Shown: piece after piece, positions 7,515-16,069 of the stretch
Numbering within the stretch: the first letter of the stretch is position 1
How the letters are laid out: each line of letters opens with the position of its first letter
Origin: Oscillatoriaceae cyanobacterium M7585_C2015_266
GTDB lineage: Bacteria; Cyanobacteriota; Cyanobacteriia; Cyanobacteriales; Oscillatoriaceae
DNA length: 48,993 bases
NCBI GenBank assembly: GCA_015295835.1
Contig: DVEG01000013.1
Span: 1-48,993 of the forward strand
Direction of reading: 5' to 3'
The notes under the pieces: generated by a model
What the model saw: the letters and a program-made list of their open reading frames with translations, nothing else
Database searches by the model: none
What the model was told of the DNA's origin: nothing
Translations under genes and position numbers: made by a program

Positions 7515-7832
7515 ATAGTAATAGCAATCGCTTTTGCTTACTCTATTACCATATTTTCACGAATACGCGGATGAATTTATTGATTTTTATCCGCGTCTTT
7601 TAATATTTTATGATATATATATTTTCATTTCTTATCCCTATCTTATCACATTTGTGAAAAAATGCTACGCGCCTATATTTAAAAAAATTATTATAATTGC
7701 CGGTGTTGTTATGTTACAATTTTATTAGGTGTATTTATTTTAAATATTTCTAAAAAATAGCCGCACCAAAAAATAAAAACTAAAATTTAAAACTAAAATT
7801 TAAAATCGTATGATTTGTATATTCCAAATTGT
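7515..7832. other. AT-rich intergenic region
   Basis: It holds the hairpin described at 7565-7601, a 64-codon aromatic-rich open frame at 7534-7728 that looks non-coding, and a short direct repeat AACTAAAATTTA near 7780-7800 just before the J-domain gene. No promoter was clear. Confidence 0.5.
7565..7601 (+). terminator. Hairpin terminator candidate after cysK
   Basis: ACGCGGAT at 7565-7572 pairs perfectly with ATCCGCGT at 7589-7596 and is followed by CTTTTAAT. The 16-base loop is T-rich. It lies 50 bases after the cysK stop. Confidence 0.5.
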
Positions 7833-8573
7833 ATGACCACTTCCAACCATTACGAAGTCTTGCAAGTCAACCCGACAGCAACTCAAGCAGAGATTAAGCA
7901 ATCCTACCGACGTTTGGTAAAACTTTTTCACCCCGACAGTAACAAAGAAACATCCAGCCACGAGCAAATAGTTCGCCTCAATGCCGCCTACGAAGTCTTG
8001 AGTGATCCCCAACTACGGCAATCTTATGACAAACAGATATACAACAGCAAACAAACAATAAATAGAGAATCGTCATTCGAGAAGAGGAGCTACTCCTACT
8101 CCTATGACTTTAGAAGCACGCAAACCGCCCGAACACAACAGTACCAGCGCAGACAAACTGGGCAAGACGCCGAACTCGAATTAAAACAGTGGATTGAGCG
8201 TGTTTACAAACCCGTCAATCAAATGCTCAGCCAGATTCTCAATCCCCTCAAAACTCAAATCGATTACCTCTCTGCCGATCCCTTTGACGACGAACTGCTC
8301 GCAGCCTTTCAAAGCTATATAAACACTTGCCGCAACTTCCTAAACCAGGCTCAGGAACGATTTCGTTCCCTACCCAACCCGTCACCAGTTGCGGGAATTG
8401 CCGCTCATTTGTATTACTGCCTCAATCATATTGGAGATGGCATCGAAGAATTAGAATTTTACTCCCTTAACTACGATGAGCGCCACCTACATACAGCTCA
8501 AGAACTCTTCAGAATGGCAGCCGATTTACGCCGGGAAGCTCAAGCTGCTCTCAAAAAAAACATGAAATTTTAA
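7833..8573 (+). CDS. J-domain (DnaJ-like) protein
   Basis: With the ATG at 7833 the product is 246 aa: MTTSNHYEVLQVNPTATQAE begins a J domain (residues 5-70) with the HPD motif in KLFHPDSNKE and the ending AAYEVLSDPQLRQSYD. The J domain stimulates the ATPase of a DnaK partner. No Gly/Phe region, zinc finger or C-terminal peptide-binding domain of true DnaJ is present. The rest is a Gln/Arg-rich linker and a helical domain (about 110-246) of unknown role, so this is a specialised co-chaperone found widely in cyanobacteria. An upstream TTG at 7815 would add six residues but is outside the domain. It precedes the PTPS gene by 113 bases. Confidence 0.88.
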   Translation: MTTSNHYEVLQVNPTATQAEIKQSYRRLVKLFHPDSNKETSSHEQIVRLNAAYEVLSDPQLRQSYDKQIYNSKQTINRESSFEKRSYSYSYDFRSTQTARTQQYQRRQTGQDAELELKQWIERVYKPVNQMLSQILNPLKTQIDYLSADPFDDELLAAFQSYINTCRNFLNQAQERFRSLPNPSPVAGIAAHLYYCLNHIGDGIEELEFYSLNYDERHLHTAQELFRMAADLRREAQAALKKNMKF

Positions 8574-8598
8574 TTCTGTCAACTACTGTTCTCTTCTA

Positions 8599-8619
8599 GG
8601 AGTGTCATTACCACACTCC
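8599..8619 (+). other. Short perfect hairpin between the J-domain and PTPS genes
   Basis: GGAGTGT pairs with ACACTCC around CATTACC, with possible outer CTCTT/AAGAG pairing. No T-run follows, so termination is doubtful. It may sit in the PTPS mRNA leader. Confidence 0.35.
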
Positions 8620-8686
8620 AACAAGAGTTACAACTCAGACAAAATTATATAAACTTAACTTAAGTTAATTTAACTTTACAACTTAA

Positions 8687-9559
8687 ATGAAGTGTACCAT
8701 CAATCGTCGTGCCCAGTTCTCTGCTAGTCATCGCTACTGGCTGCCAGAATTGAGCGAAGCTGAGAATTATCAAAAGTTCGGCCTCTGCGCTAGGGCTCCA
8801 GGACATGGCCACAACTACGTCTTGTTTGTCTCAATGGTTGGCGAACTAGACGAATACGGCATGGTGTTAAACTTGTCAAATGTCAAACACGTTATCAAGC
8901 GGGAAGTCACTGATCAGCTTGACTTCTCGTATCTGAATGAAGTGTGGCCAGAATTTCAACAAACCCTGCCAACAACGGAAAATTTGGCACGGGTTATCTG
9001 GCAGCGACTAGCCCCTCATTTGCCCCTCGTCCGCATTCAGCTATTTGAAAATCCAGAACTCTGGGCTGATTATCAAGGAGAAGGAATGGAAGCTTACCTC
9101 ACAGTCAGCACTCACTTTAGCGCCGCCCATCGACTGGCTCGTCCTGATCTCAGTTTTGAGGAAAATTGTGAAATATACGGCAAGTGCGCTCGTCCTAATG
9201 GACATGGTCACAACTATCACTTAGAAGTGACGGTGAAAGGTGAAATTGACCCACGCACAGGTATGTTGGTGGATTTGGTTGCTTTACAAAAGGCGATCGC
9301 TACTCTTGTCGTCGAGCCTTTTGATCATACTTTCCTGAATAAAGATATTCCCTACTTTGCTTCCGTAGTTCCCACAGCCGAAAATATTGCCGTCTACATC
9401 GCCAACTTACTGAATGCTCCTATCCGTGATTTGGGAGCCCAATTACACAAAGTTAAGCTGATTGAAAGCCCTAATAACTCTTGTGAAGTTTACGCGGCAG
9501 ATTTGCAACCGCTTGCGGTTAATCTTAAAAACAAAGAGGGTATTTTGATATCAGTATAG
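8687..9559 (+). CDS. Tandem 6-pyruvoyl-tetrahydropterin synthase-like protein (two PTPS domains)
   Basis: The 290-aa protein holds two PTPS folds in one chain (about 1-132 and 133-275). Each carries zinc ligands: H15, H40, H42 and H148, H173, H175. Each has a Cys five residues before HGH (C34 and C167), the spacing of PTPS-II enzymes of the biopterin pathway rather than the three-residue spacing of QueD. The second domain keeps the Asp-His pair (D213-H214); the first has D79-F80, so its triad looks broken. Glu at 121 and 260 can anchor the pterin. PTPS folds normally assemble as trimers pairing into hexamers, so a fusion may form a trimer of dimers. Function is probably in tetrahydrobiopterin-type synthesis. 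A strong terminator follows. Confidence 0.93.
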   Translation: MKCTINRRAQFSASHRYWLPELSEAENYQKFGLCARAPGHGHNYVLFVSMVGELDEYGMVLNLSNVKHVIKREVTDQLDFSYLNEVWPEFQQTLPTTENLARVIWQRLAPHLPLVRIQLFENPELWADYQGEGMEAYLTVSTHFSAAHRLARPDLSFEENCEIYGKCARPNGHGHNYHLEVTVKGEIDPRTGMLVDLVALQKAIATLVVEPFDHTFLNKDIPYFASVVPTAENIAVYIANLLNAPIRDLGAQLHKVKLIESPNNSCEVYAADLQPLAVNLKNKEGILISV

Positions 9560-9573
9560 CCAGAGAAAAGGTC

Positions 9574-9615
9574 GTCAGTCTAGATGCAGCGTTCTGCATT
9601 CAGACTGACTTTTTA
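9574..9615 (+). terminator. Strong Rho-independent terminator of the PTPS gene
   Basis: GTCAGTCT-AG-ATGCAG pairs with CTGCAT-TC-AGACTGAC (14 pairs with an internal loop of two) around CGTT, then CTTTTTATTTT. It lies 15 bases after the stop. Confidence 0.88.
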
Positions 9616-9697
9616 TTTTCAAATAATTTCATTGCGTTTTTTATTACCTGTTAAAATTTATTTACTTTACAAACTTGAAGAGCCTATTTTCGATATA

Positions 9698-10294
9698 CTA
9701 TGGCTCAATGATCACAGTCGTTCCCACACTTACTTGATCGTATAAAGCTATTACATCCTTATTGTGCATACGAATACAGCCGTGGGAGACTGCCTGTCCA
9801 ATCAGTTCTGGCTCATTCGTTCCGTGGAAACCAAGTTGAGTTTTACCGTCAGTCCAAATGCCAATCCATCTTGGACCTAGCGGATTGTCGGGACCAGGGC
9901 CAATTTCTCTGCCAGTGCGAAAACTCTTAAAAATCGGATCTTTTTCCATTGTGAAAACTTTAAAAGTTCCTACCGGAGTTTCCCAACCAGGCTTACCGAT
10001 CGCAACTGGATAACTGGCTTGCACCTCTGAACCTTTATAAACATAAACGCGACGCTGGCTCAACCGGAGAACCAAATGAACTTCTTCACCAGGAATAAAT
10101 TTAGACGCCTCGCCAATTGGTGGCAATTCTACCATTATTGCGGGCAATTGCTTCTGAATTAAAGATTCCGGTAGCATTCCTACTTGCTCTGCCCTTTCAT
10201 CTGCTACAGCCTGTCGTTGTCCTCCCAGTAATACAATTGATGTACCTAAGCAAAGTAGCATTAAACTTCGCACTAGCGATTCTCCTCGCACCAT
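9698..10294 (-). CDS. L,D-transpeptidase (YkuD domain), exported
   Basis: The product of about 198 aa has an N-terminal hydrophobic segment (SLMLLCLGTSIVLLGG) ending in AVADE, a signal peptide or anchor. The YkuD domain covers residues 70-198 and holds the catalytic HGTNEP...SHGCIRM block (His, then the nucleophilic Cys in HGC). These enzymes make 3-3 cross-links in peptidoglycan or attach proteins to it in the periplasm. The ATG at 10294 was preferred because AAAGGTGACAGCA places AAGG at good distance; an in-frame GTG three codons upstream overlaps that site. It is transcribed divergently from the secreted protein at 10612, and is convergent with PTPS. Confidence 0.93.
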   Translation of the reverse strand: MVRGESLVRSLMLLCLGTSIVLLGGQRQAVADERAEQVGMLPESLIQKQLPAIMVELPPIGEASKFIPGEEVHLVLRLSQRRVYVYKGSEVQASYPVAIGKPGWETPVGTFKVFTMEKDPIFKSFRTGREIGPGPDNPLGPRWIGIWTDGKTQLGFHGTNEPELIGQAVSHGCIRMHNKDVIALYDQVSVGTTVIIEP

Positions 10295-10611
10295 TGCTGT
10301 CACCTTTGATTCTTACAAGCAATTGTCTAAACTAAACCTCTAGACTTCGTAAAAACAAATATTGTTTCACTCTTCTTGGTTTAACTATAATATATGAGCT
10401 AGAATGTCAAAAACATTCTTTGACGCTCTCGGTCTGAACGTCATAAGTAAAACTAATGACTTTACTGGCATGAGGCAAAATCTACAGCTTAACAAAAATC
10501 AGAGAGCAATTCAAATTGCGCACTCATTTTTAGCTGGAACCTAATAAAAGCCAGAAGAACGTGAAGAAAATCCGAGAGAGTCTAGAAAATCAATGTGAGG
10601 TAGTGAAAGGG
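10295..10611. promoter_or_regulatory. Divergent intergenic region with a plus-strand promoter
   Basis: TTGTTT at 10362-10367 and TATAAT at 10386-10391, spaced by 18, form a good plus-strand promoter; the leader to the ATG at 10612 would be about 214 bases. The minus-strand promoter of the L,D-transpeptidase must also lie here but was not obvious. An in-frame GTG at 10561 exists but would place 17 charged residues before the signal peptide. Confidence 0.45.
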
Positions 10612-11076
10612 ATGCAAAAAATAGCAAAATTAACAGGAACAGCACTTTTCCTGCTGCTCTCTGCAGGGTCAGCTCTAGCAGCAGAGCGTCCCGCTGAATT
10701 AACAACTCAGCAATTGGCACAAAGCTCAATACCCGCTGGGAGAAGTGTGCGGGGCATCGTCAAAAGTGTGGTTGGCGATGTCTTAATCATTCAACCGAAA
10801 GACGGCAAAACTAAAACTGTCACTGTACCAAAACGACTGAGAGGGTATTTGGGCCAAATATTGGGCAGTGAAGTAATAGTCACTTCTAATACCATTTATA
10901 TGGCACCGCCGCCAGCACCAGTTGTCCAACGTCCAAGACCAATTCAATTTCCTCAGTCTTCTCCCCCGGCTCCAACACCGCCAACTCGGGTTCCTACAGT
11001 AACACCACCACCGCCAACACCTGTACCAACTCCGATTCCTTCTGTTCCCAGACAAATTATTCCCCAAACCTGGTAA
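10612..11076 (+). CDS. Secreted proline-rich protein of unknown function
   Basis: From the ATG at 10612 (after AAAGGG) the 154-aa product has a clear signal peptide, LTGTALFLLLSAGSALAAE, with an AxA cleavage site near residue 24. A small beta-rich segment follows (about 45-100: RGIVKSVVGDVLIIQPKDGK, then a KTVTVP strand) that resembles an OB/SH3-like fold. The last 50 residues are Pro/Thr-rich (repeated PPTRVPTVTPPPPTPVPTP). Such tails often span peptidoglycan or stay extended. I do not recognise a named family. It precedes the FetB-like permease by 93 bases. Confidence 0.75.
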   Translation: MQKIAKLTGTALFLLLSAGSALAAERPAELTTQQLAQSSIPAGRSVRGIVKSVVGDVLIIQPKDGKTKTVTVPKRLRGYLGQILGSEVIVTSNTIYMAPPPAPVVQRPRPIQFPQSSPPAPTPPTRVPTVTPPPPTPVPTPIPSVPRQIIPQTW

Positions 11077-11169
11077 TTTAATTTAAACTCTTGGTTTGTC
11101 TTGGTTAATTTCGCGATGCTATTTCTAAAGAAGGCATCGCGATTATTTTATAAAATTTTAAGCGTAAGA

Positions 11170-11952
11170 ATGAGTACAGTAGAGGTATTGGAACCAGGAG
11201 AGCTGGCTGTGGCCCTGGGGATGATGGCGATCGCACTCGGATTGTCTGTATGGCAGCAATTGGGATTAGAAGGAGAATTAATCATCGCCACAGGAAGAGC
11301 GATCGCTCAATTAACTGTTGTCGGCTACCTACTGGAAGCCGCCTTTGATAAAAGAAATCCTTGGTGGGGAGTAATATTAGTACTGATAATAATGCTCACT
11401 ATCCCCGCAATTATGGCGCGCAACCGTATCAGCAAAAAGATACCCCGCCTCTTGCCAGTGGTGTGGGCAGCAATCCTAGTTAGTACAGCACTAACATTAA
11501 TTTACACTAACTTACTCGTAATCCGACCCGAAAGATGGTACGAACCACAATATCTTATCTCCTTAGCTGGTATCCTCTTCGGAAATGCTATGAATGCAGC
11601 TGCGCTCGCTGGAGAGCGCCTCGTCAGTACAGTCAATACTAGCCAAATTGAAATCGAAACCCACCTGTGTTTGGGAGCTACTCCCGAACAAGCCCTTGCC
11701 CAATACCGCCAAGACGCCATCAGAGCCGGATTTATTCCCACCCTTAACCAAATCATGCTCGTCGGCGTTGTTACCCTGCCAGGAACTTTTACTGGACAAA
11801 TGTTAGGCGGGGTCAGCCCCCTCGTAGCTGCCAGCTATCAACTATTGATTATATTCATGCTGGCTTTGACAACTTTAGTAACTGTAGTTATAGTAACACA
11901 CGGACTGTGTCGGCAGTTTTTTAATCAATTCGCACAATTGCAAAAATTTTGA
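11170..11952 (+). CDS. FetB-type (UPF0014) ABC transporter permease
   Basis: The protein of about 260 aa has about seven hydrophobic segments and the family blocks TGRAIAQLTVVGYLLEAAF, GNAMNAAALAGERL, LCLGATPEQAL (a cytoplasmic loop contacting the ATPase) and GVVTLPGTFTGQMLGGVSPL. FetB works with the ATPase FetA in iron export and oxidative-stress resistance. No ATPase gene is adjacent, so the partner must be encoded elsewhere. The ATG at 11170 gives an N-terminus typical of the family; a TTG at 11101 would add 23 residues. A hairpin repeat lies at the end. Confidence 0.88.
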   Translation: MSTVEVLEPGELAVALGMMAIALGLSVWQQLGLEGELIIATGRAIAQLTVVGYLLEAAFDKRNPWWGVILVLIIMLTIPAIMARNRISKKIPRLLPVVWAAILVSTALTLIYTNLLVIRPERWYEPQYLISLAGILFGNAMNAAALAGERLVSTVNTSQIEIETHLCLGATPEQALAQYRQDAIRAGFIPTLNQIMLVGVVTLPGTFTGQMLGGVSPLVAASYQLLIIFMLALTTLVTVVIVTHGLCRQFFNQFAQLQKF

Positions 11953-11961
11953 ATTGAAATC

Positions 11962-11995
11962 AATTGTAGAGGCGAATTCAGCGCCCCTACAATTA
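11962..11995. repeat. Hairpin repeat / bidirectional terminator between convergent genes
   Basis: AATTGTAGAGGCG pairs with (G)CGCC(C)CTACAATT around AATTCA, with small bulges. It separates two convergent genes and resembles the GTAGGGGCG...CGCCCCTAC dispersed palindromes common in cyanobacterial intergenic DNA. No second copy was seen in the window, so repeat status rests on that resemblance. Confidence 0.5.
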
Positions 11996-12000
11996 AAACT

Positions 12001-13743
12001 CTACTGTTGCGGATCATAAGAATCAATTAAATAACCAGACGGATCATAAACTGAAATCGGTATGCCCGCATTGTTACTAATTGCTTCTAGCGCTACTTGC
12101 AACGTTTGTACGTGATTGTTCACTTTTTGTTTAGTTTTAAAGTCACGTTTTTTGTCAGCCGTCAGCGCTGCAAGTCTTAGAGCACGTCGATATTCTGAAG
12201 TAATATAAACTGTCATCAAATCACTGGTTACCGCATAATCACAAACCTTTGGCGAACCACTACAAGTTTTTTTCAAATCATCACGGGCTTTTTGCAAATT
12301 AACAGCTACTTGCAATTTAGATTGCGCTGCTTCTAAGTAATTTTTGTAAGAGGTTACAAGGGATTGAGCCTTCAGATAGTAATTACTAGTTTCAGGAACC
12401 TGTTGTGCAAGGCTTAGAGCCTGACGCCAAGACTTTACAGCTTGTGACCACTGGTTTTTTTGCTCGAATTTCTGTGCTTGCTCTGCAGCACTGATAGCTC
12501 GATTATAAGTGTTTAGTGCCATTTGTTCGGTTGTTTGGCGATTTCCCGATTCTGCTAATTTTAAGCGATAATTCTCTAGAAGCTGTTTCGCCTCCTGCTC
12601 AGCTAAAGTTCCTTTGGGAATTTGAGAAAGTAATTTCACTGCCGTCTGCCAAGTAGCTTGTACCAGTTGCCAACTCTCCAATGACTGCGCTACTCCTTGG
12701 CGAGCTTCTGCTAGTCGAGCTGCTGTTTTGGCAGATTTGAGAAGCTTTTGAGCCAGTTGCTCTGTCTTGACACGTTGGTTAATCGCTTTTAAATTTGCAC
12801 GATATTCCTGTAACTTGCGCTCGCGCCATGAATCTAGTTCGCTGTCTGCAGGAATTTCTTCTAATAAAGCGATCGCAGCTCTCCAATCTGATTGGATATC
12901 TTGCCACGTTTCTACAGAATGAGGAGGATTCTTACTTTTTTCTGCAGCAGCAGCTCCTTTCTTTTGTATTTCTATAACTTTAGCTAAATTTTCTGCCCGC
13001 TTTTCGTAAGTTTGCAACAGTCCCTGGGCTTCTTGATAATAAAAAGACCAAAAGGGAATTTTTCTCAACAGTTCATTAGCCTCATTCAGTTGCGCTTTTG
13101 CTTGTAAAGGCGATCGCTGCGATTGCTCTCCCTTGATAATTTTTACTGCATCTTGAGCGAGCTGTCGAGCTCTTTGAATTTCCTTGCACCGCCCAATCAC
13201 ACACGGACGATTCAAAAAATACAATCCTACTAGCAACATCACCAAAGTGACACTCGCCCCTGCTACTAATGCAGATTCTACAGAAAAAATAGGCGATCGC
13301 TTTTCAATTCTTGGTTGGGATACGACTTCTTCAGAAGACTCTTGCGGTTTCGCCACCTGCTCTGATAAATCCCAGATATCACCTGTTAGCAATTCCGTAT
13401 TCTCCTGTTTGTCAGTTATCTCTTCTGAGACATTGCCTGCCGCTGCGGTTGCAAACGTAAAACTGTGGAAAGCGTAGGGATATTTCTCGTTAGCCACTCT
13501 TAAGTAAAGCTCTACCTTTTGCATCCATTCTAGACGCAACCCTTGCACTGTTTGCTCTAAAAACGCAAATATTTGTTGACTATCTGGCACCACTACTCGC
13601 GGATGTTGGCCCAATATCATCAGTGTTCCTTCTCTGCGAGCACACTTTATCTGTAAAGGGCCATTTGGAAAAAATTTTAATTGCAAGCGTTCTTGTAAAA
13701 TTTGCCCTAGTTGCTCTATTGAGGGCACTGCTGTTATTGTCAT
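12001..13743 (-). CDS. Single-pass membrane protein with helical repeats, unknown function
   Basis: The 580-aa protein has a conserved-looking N-terminal domain (about 1-95), an acidic linker, and one transmembrane helix (about 157-178, LVAGASVTLVMLLVGLYFL). A long helical region follows (185-490). Within it about four units share a pattern A-x-x-LL-x-x-IP, a gap, A-x-x-LL-x-x-Y-x-x-x-L: LLRKIPFWSFYYQEAQGLL, ALLEEIPADSELDSW, KLLSQIPKGTLAEQEAKQLL and LAQQVPETSNYYLKAQSLV. These look like degenerate TPR or coiled-coil repeats. The C-terminus ends DPSGYLIDSYDPQQ. By the positive residues around the helix either topology is possible. I do not recognise a named family. Confidence 0.82.
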   Translation of the reverse strand: MTITAVPSIEQLGQILQERLQLKFFPNGPLQIKCARREGTLMILGQHPRVVVPDSQQIFAFLEQTVQGLRLEWMQKVELYLRVANEKYPYAFHSFTFATAAAGNVSEEITDKQENTELLTGDIWDLSEQVAKPQESSEEVVSQPRIEKRSPIFSVESALVAGASVTLVMLLVGLYFLNRPCVIGRCKEIQRARQLAQDAVKIIKGEQSQRSPLQAKAQLNEANELLRKIPFWSFYYQEAQGLLQTYEKRAENLAKVIEIQKKGAAAAEKSKNPPHSVETWQDIQSDWRAAIALLEEIPADSELDSWRERKLQEYRANLKAINQRVKTEQLAQKLLKSAKTAARLAEARQGVAQSLESWQLVQATWQTAVKLLSQIPKGTLAEQEAKQLLENYRLKLAESGNRQTTEQMALNTYNRAISAAEQAQKFEQKNQWSQAVKSWRQALSLAQQVPETSNYYLKAQSLVTSYKNYLEAAQSKLQVAVNLQKARDDLKKTCSGSPKVCDYAVTSDLMTVYITSEYRRALRLAALTADKKRDFKTKQKVNNHVQTLQVALEAISNNAGIPISVYDPSGYLIDSYDPQQ

Positions 13744-13827
13744 AAAATCCCGTCACTGGTATAAATTTTTTGATTCCTAACACTAAATAAAAACATAAAT
13801 AGCATAACTCAAACCACGATCAAATTT

Positions 13828-15753
13828 TTATCCTTCGGCTTTAGCCTCCTCTATAGTGGGATTTAAAAGCGCTGCCGGCATCGGAATTTCTTCAACTGCT
13901 GGCAATTTTTCCAACGTCAGACGGGAATTATTAGCACCAGACAAACGCTTTAGCAGTTTTGGTTTAGGAGAGTGTAACAAATAAATAATGCGATCGCCCG
14001 CTTGCCAACTTTCAGAAGGCGACACTACTTGCAAATGATTGTCTCTTTCTCGCAACAGAGGTACCAATTCTCCAGAACGTATCAACGCCTGTAAGTGTTC
14101 CATCTGAAAAGCAAATCCAACCTGCTTCAATACTGTTTCTCCTAATTTCACCTCGCCGTCATTAATGTACTGGTTCCAAGTTTTCATAGTAAAATCTGCT
14201 ACAAAAGGCTGGAGAATCTTACTATTATTCCCAGAAGCGATCGCTTCTGATTCTCCGGGAAATATTGCCAAAACCCTAGGCGGTTGAAACTCCTCCACCG
14301 CCCGCTGTGCCAATACCAAATTCACCTCTCCATTGCTCGTCATTGCTAAAAATGTACCTGCTTTTGCCAAGCCCGCTTCTTCCAGTACTTTTGTATCTAG
14401 CGCACTGCTCATCAAAACTGGCAGATTTTCTTTCTTTGCTTCCTGACACGCTTCTGGATTTGTATCAATTAGCACCACTGATTCTCCCCTTTCTTTAAAC
14501 AGACGAGCAATCAGACGGCTCATAGGATTTGACCCTACAATCACCGCTCCTGTTGCCATTTTTGATGTAACGCGTAGCAACTTTGCTACCCAGCCTGCAG
14601 TCAGCCCTTGTACAAAAACCGTAATAATAATAGTCAAAAAAACTAAAGCTTTAATCGAATCGCCGCCGTTAATTCCCCGCTGCGTCAACAAAATTGAAAA
14701 TAGCGAAGATACCGAAGCAGAAACAATTCCTCTCGGAGCAATCCAACAAATAAATAATTTCTGCCGCCAGTTTAAACCACTATCCAGTGTACAAAGCCAA
14801 ACATTAATTGGTCGCACGATAAACATCAGTGCCAAAACCGTTAAGACGCTTCCCCATCCTAAAGCAACAATACTTGCTAAAGACAAATCTGCCGCCAATA
14901 GAATAAACAATACTGAAACTGCTAGGATTGTCAATTGTCCTTTAAACCGCCGTAGTAGGCGTTCTTCTGGTAAAGAAGCTGCTCGCAGCACCAACCCTGC
15001 TACAACAGTAGCCATTAAACCTGACTCGCTACGGATTTCTTGTGCTAAACCGAATAAGCCCCACAACCCTGCTAAAACCACGAGATTTTTTAAATCATCG
15101 GAGAGAAATTGTGCTTTTTTTAGAAAAAAACCCAGCCCCCAACCACCTGCTGCACCGAGTGCGCTACCAATTCCTAAGCGCAGTATTAAACCAGTTATTA
15201 GTTTTACTGGATCGGTGTCACCATTCAAGACAATATCTAGCACCAAGACGGCGAGAATCGCCCCCACAGGATCAATTAATACCCCTTCTCCTTCTAGTAG
15301 AGTAGCTACTTGTCGATCTACTTGTACTTGTTTGAGTAATGGCCCAATTACGGTCGGGCCAGTTACTACTACAAGGGATGCATACAAAAAGGCAATTGGC
15401 CACGGAAATTCCCCCAACCAGTGTGCTGCCATTCCGCCCCCCACTAGGGTGATGAGGGTGCCAATTGTCACTAGGTTTCTTAAGCTTCCTGATACTCTCC
15501 CCAAGTCTCTTAGTTCTAGATTCAACCCTCCTTCGAAGAGTATTAATGCCACTGACAGGGCAACAATTACTTCTAAACCGTCGCCTAGCAGGTGGGGATG
15601 TAATACTCCTAAACCGTCTGAACCCAAGATAATGCCAAATAGCAATAAGAAAACTATGCTCGGAACTTTGAAATAGTCCGCTACTACTTGAGCGCTAATT
15701 CCAGCAATGACGGTGAGAACAATTAGCAGGGTGATATTAAATGGTTCGTCCAT
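13828..15753 (-). CDS. CPA1-family Na+(K+)/H+ antiporter with TrkA-type regulatory domain
   Basis: The 641-aa protein has an antiporter domain of about 12 membrane segments (1-390) with the family signatures ALILFEGGLNLE, TGPTVIGPLL (131-140), EGEGVLIDPVGAI (the essential Asp is D161) and APRGIVSASV (R341). A cytosolic RCK/TrkA-N domain follows (402-500, GAVIVGSNPMSRLIARLF, a nucleotide-binding Rossmann unit) and a TrkA-C-like domain (about 535-600). It should exchange Na+ or K+ for protons at the plasma or thylakoid membrane, gated by nucleotide or redox state. It shares direction with the 12001 gene, 84 bases apart. Ion preference cannot be told. Confidence 0.93.
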   Translation of the reverse strand: MDEPFNITLLIVLTVIAGISAQVVADYFKVPSIVFLLLFGIILGSDGLGVLHPHLLGDGLEVIVALSVALILFEGGLNLELRDLGRVSGSLRNLVTIGTLITLVGGGMAAHWLGEFPWPIAFLYASLVVVTGPTVIGPLLKQVQVDRQVATLLEGEGVLIDPVGAILAVLVLDIVLNGDTDPVKLITGLILRLGIGSALGAAGGWGLGFFLKKAQFLSDDLKNLVVLAGLWGLFGLAQEIRSESGLMATVVAGLVLRAASLPEERLLRRFKGQLTILAVSVLFILLAADLSLASIVALGWGSVLTVLALMFIVRPINVWLCTLDSGLNWRQKLFICWIAPRGIVSASVSSLFSILLTQRGINGGDSIKALVFLTIIITVFVQGLTAGWVAKLLRVTSKMATGAVIVGSNPMSRLIARLFKERGESVVLIDTNPEACQEAKKENLPVLMSSALDTKVLEEAGLAKAGTFLAMTSNGEVNLVLAQRAVEEFQPPRVLAIFPGESEAIASGNNSKILQPFVADFTMKTWNQYINDGEVKLGETVLKQVGFAFQMEHLQALIRSGELVPLLRERDNHLQVVSPSESWQAGDRIIYLLHSPKPKLLKRLSGANNSRLTLEKLPAVEEIPMPAALLNPTIEEAKAEG

Positions 15754-16069
15754 AAGCGTGATTCATGAGCTGATATCCGCTCTGGTTGCTTTCGCCGAGT
15801 TTTGGTTTTTTTTTCAACATGGGTTGGGTTTTTATTCAACGGCAGATTAAGCCAGAGTGAATTATCTCAATGACAAGGGATAACTTTAACAAAAATTAAG
15901 CATTCTGGCAGGAGCGATCGCAGATAATATACTTGCAACCCTTAAAGTTGCGACTGCTAAATCTAAGTTAAGTTAAAATTTCCTAACATCAAAACTCTAC
16001 TAACTACGCTCACCTGAAAAATCTTAATGGCAATCCTCAAACTGAGGATCGCCATGGCCAGCCTTTCAA
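15754..16069. other. Intergenic region with a minus-strand terminator at its right end
   Basis: It holds a HIP1 site near 15914 and the hairpin at 16017-16055. No open frame or clear promoter was found for the antiporter, which must start transcription here. Confidence 0.5.
16017..16055 (-). terminator. Terminator hairpin for the 16070 gene
   Basis: On the minus strand ATGGC-GATCCTCA pairs with TGAGGAT-TGCCAT (one mismatch) around GTT, then TAAGATTTTT. It lies 15 bases past the minus-strand stop. Confidence 0.65.

Noticed and set aside
7534-7728. 64-codon open frame after cysK
   Set aside because: Aromatic-rich AT-driven translation overlapping a hairpin terminator; no ribosome site.
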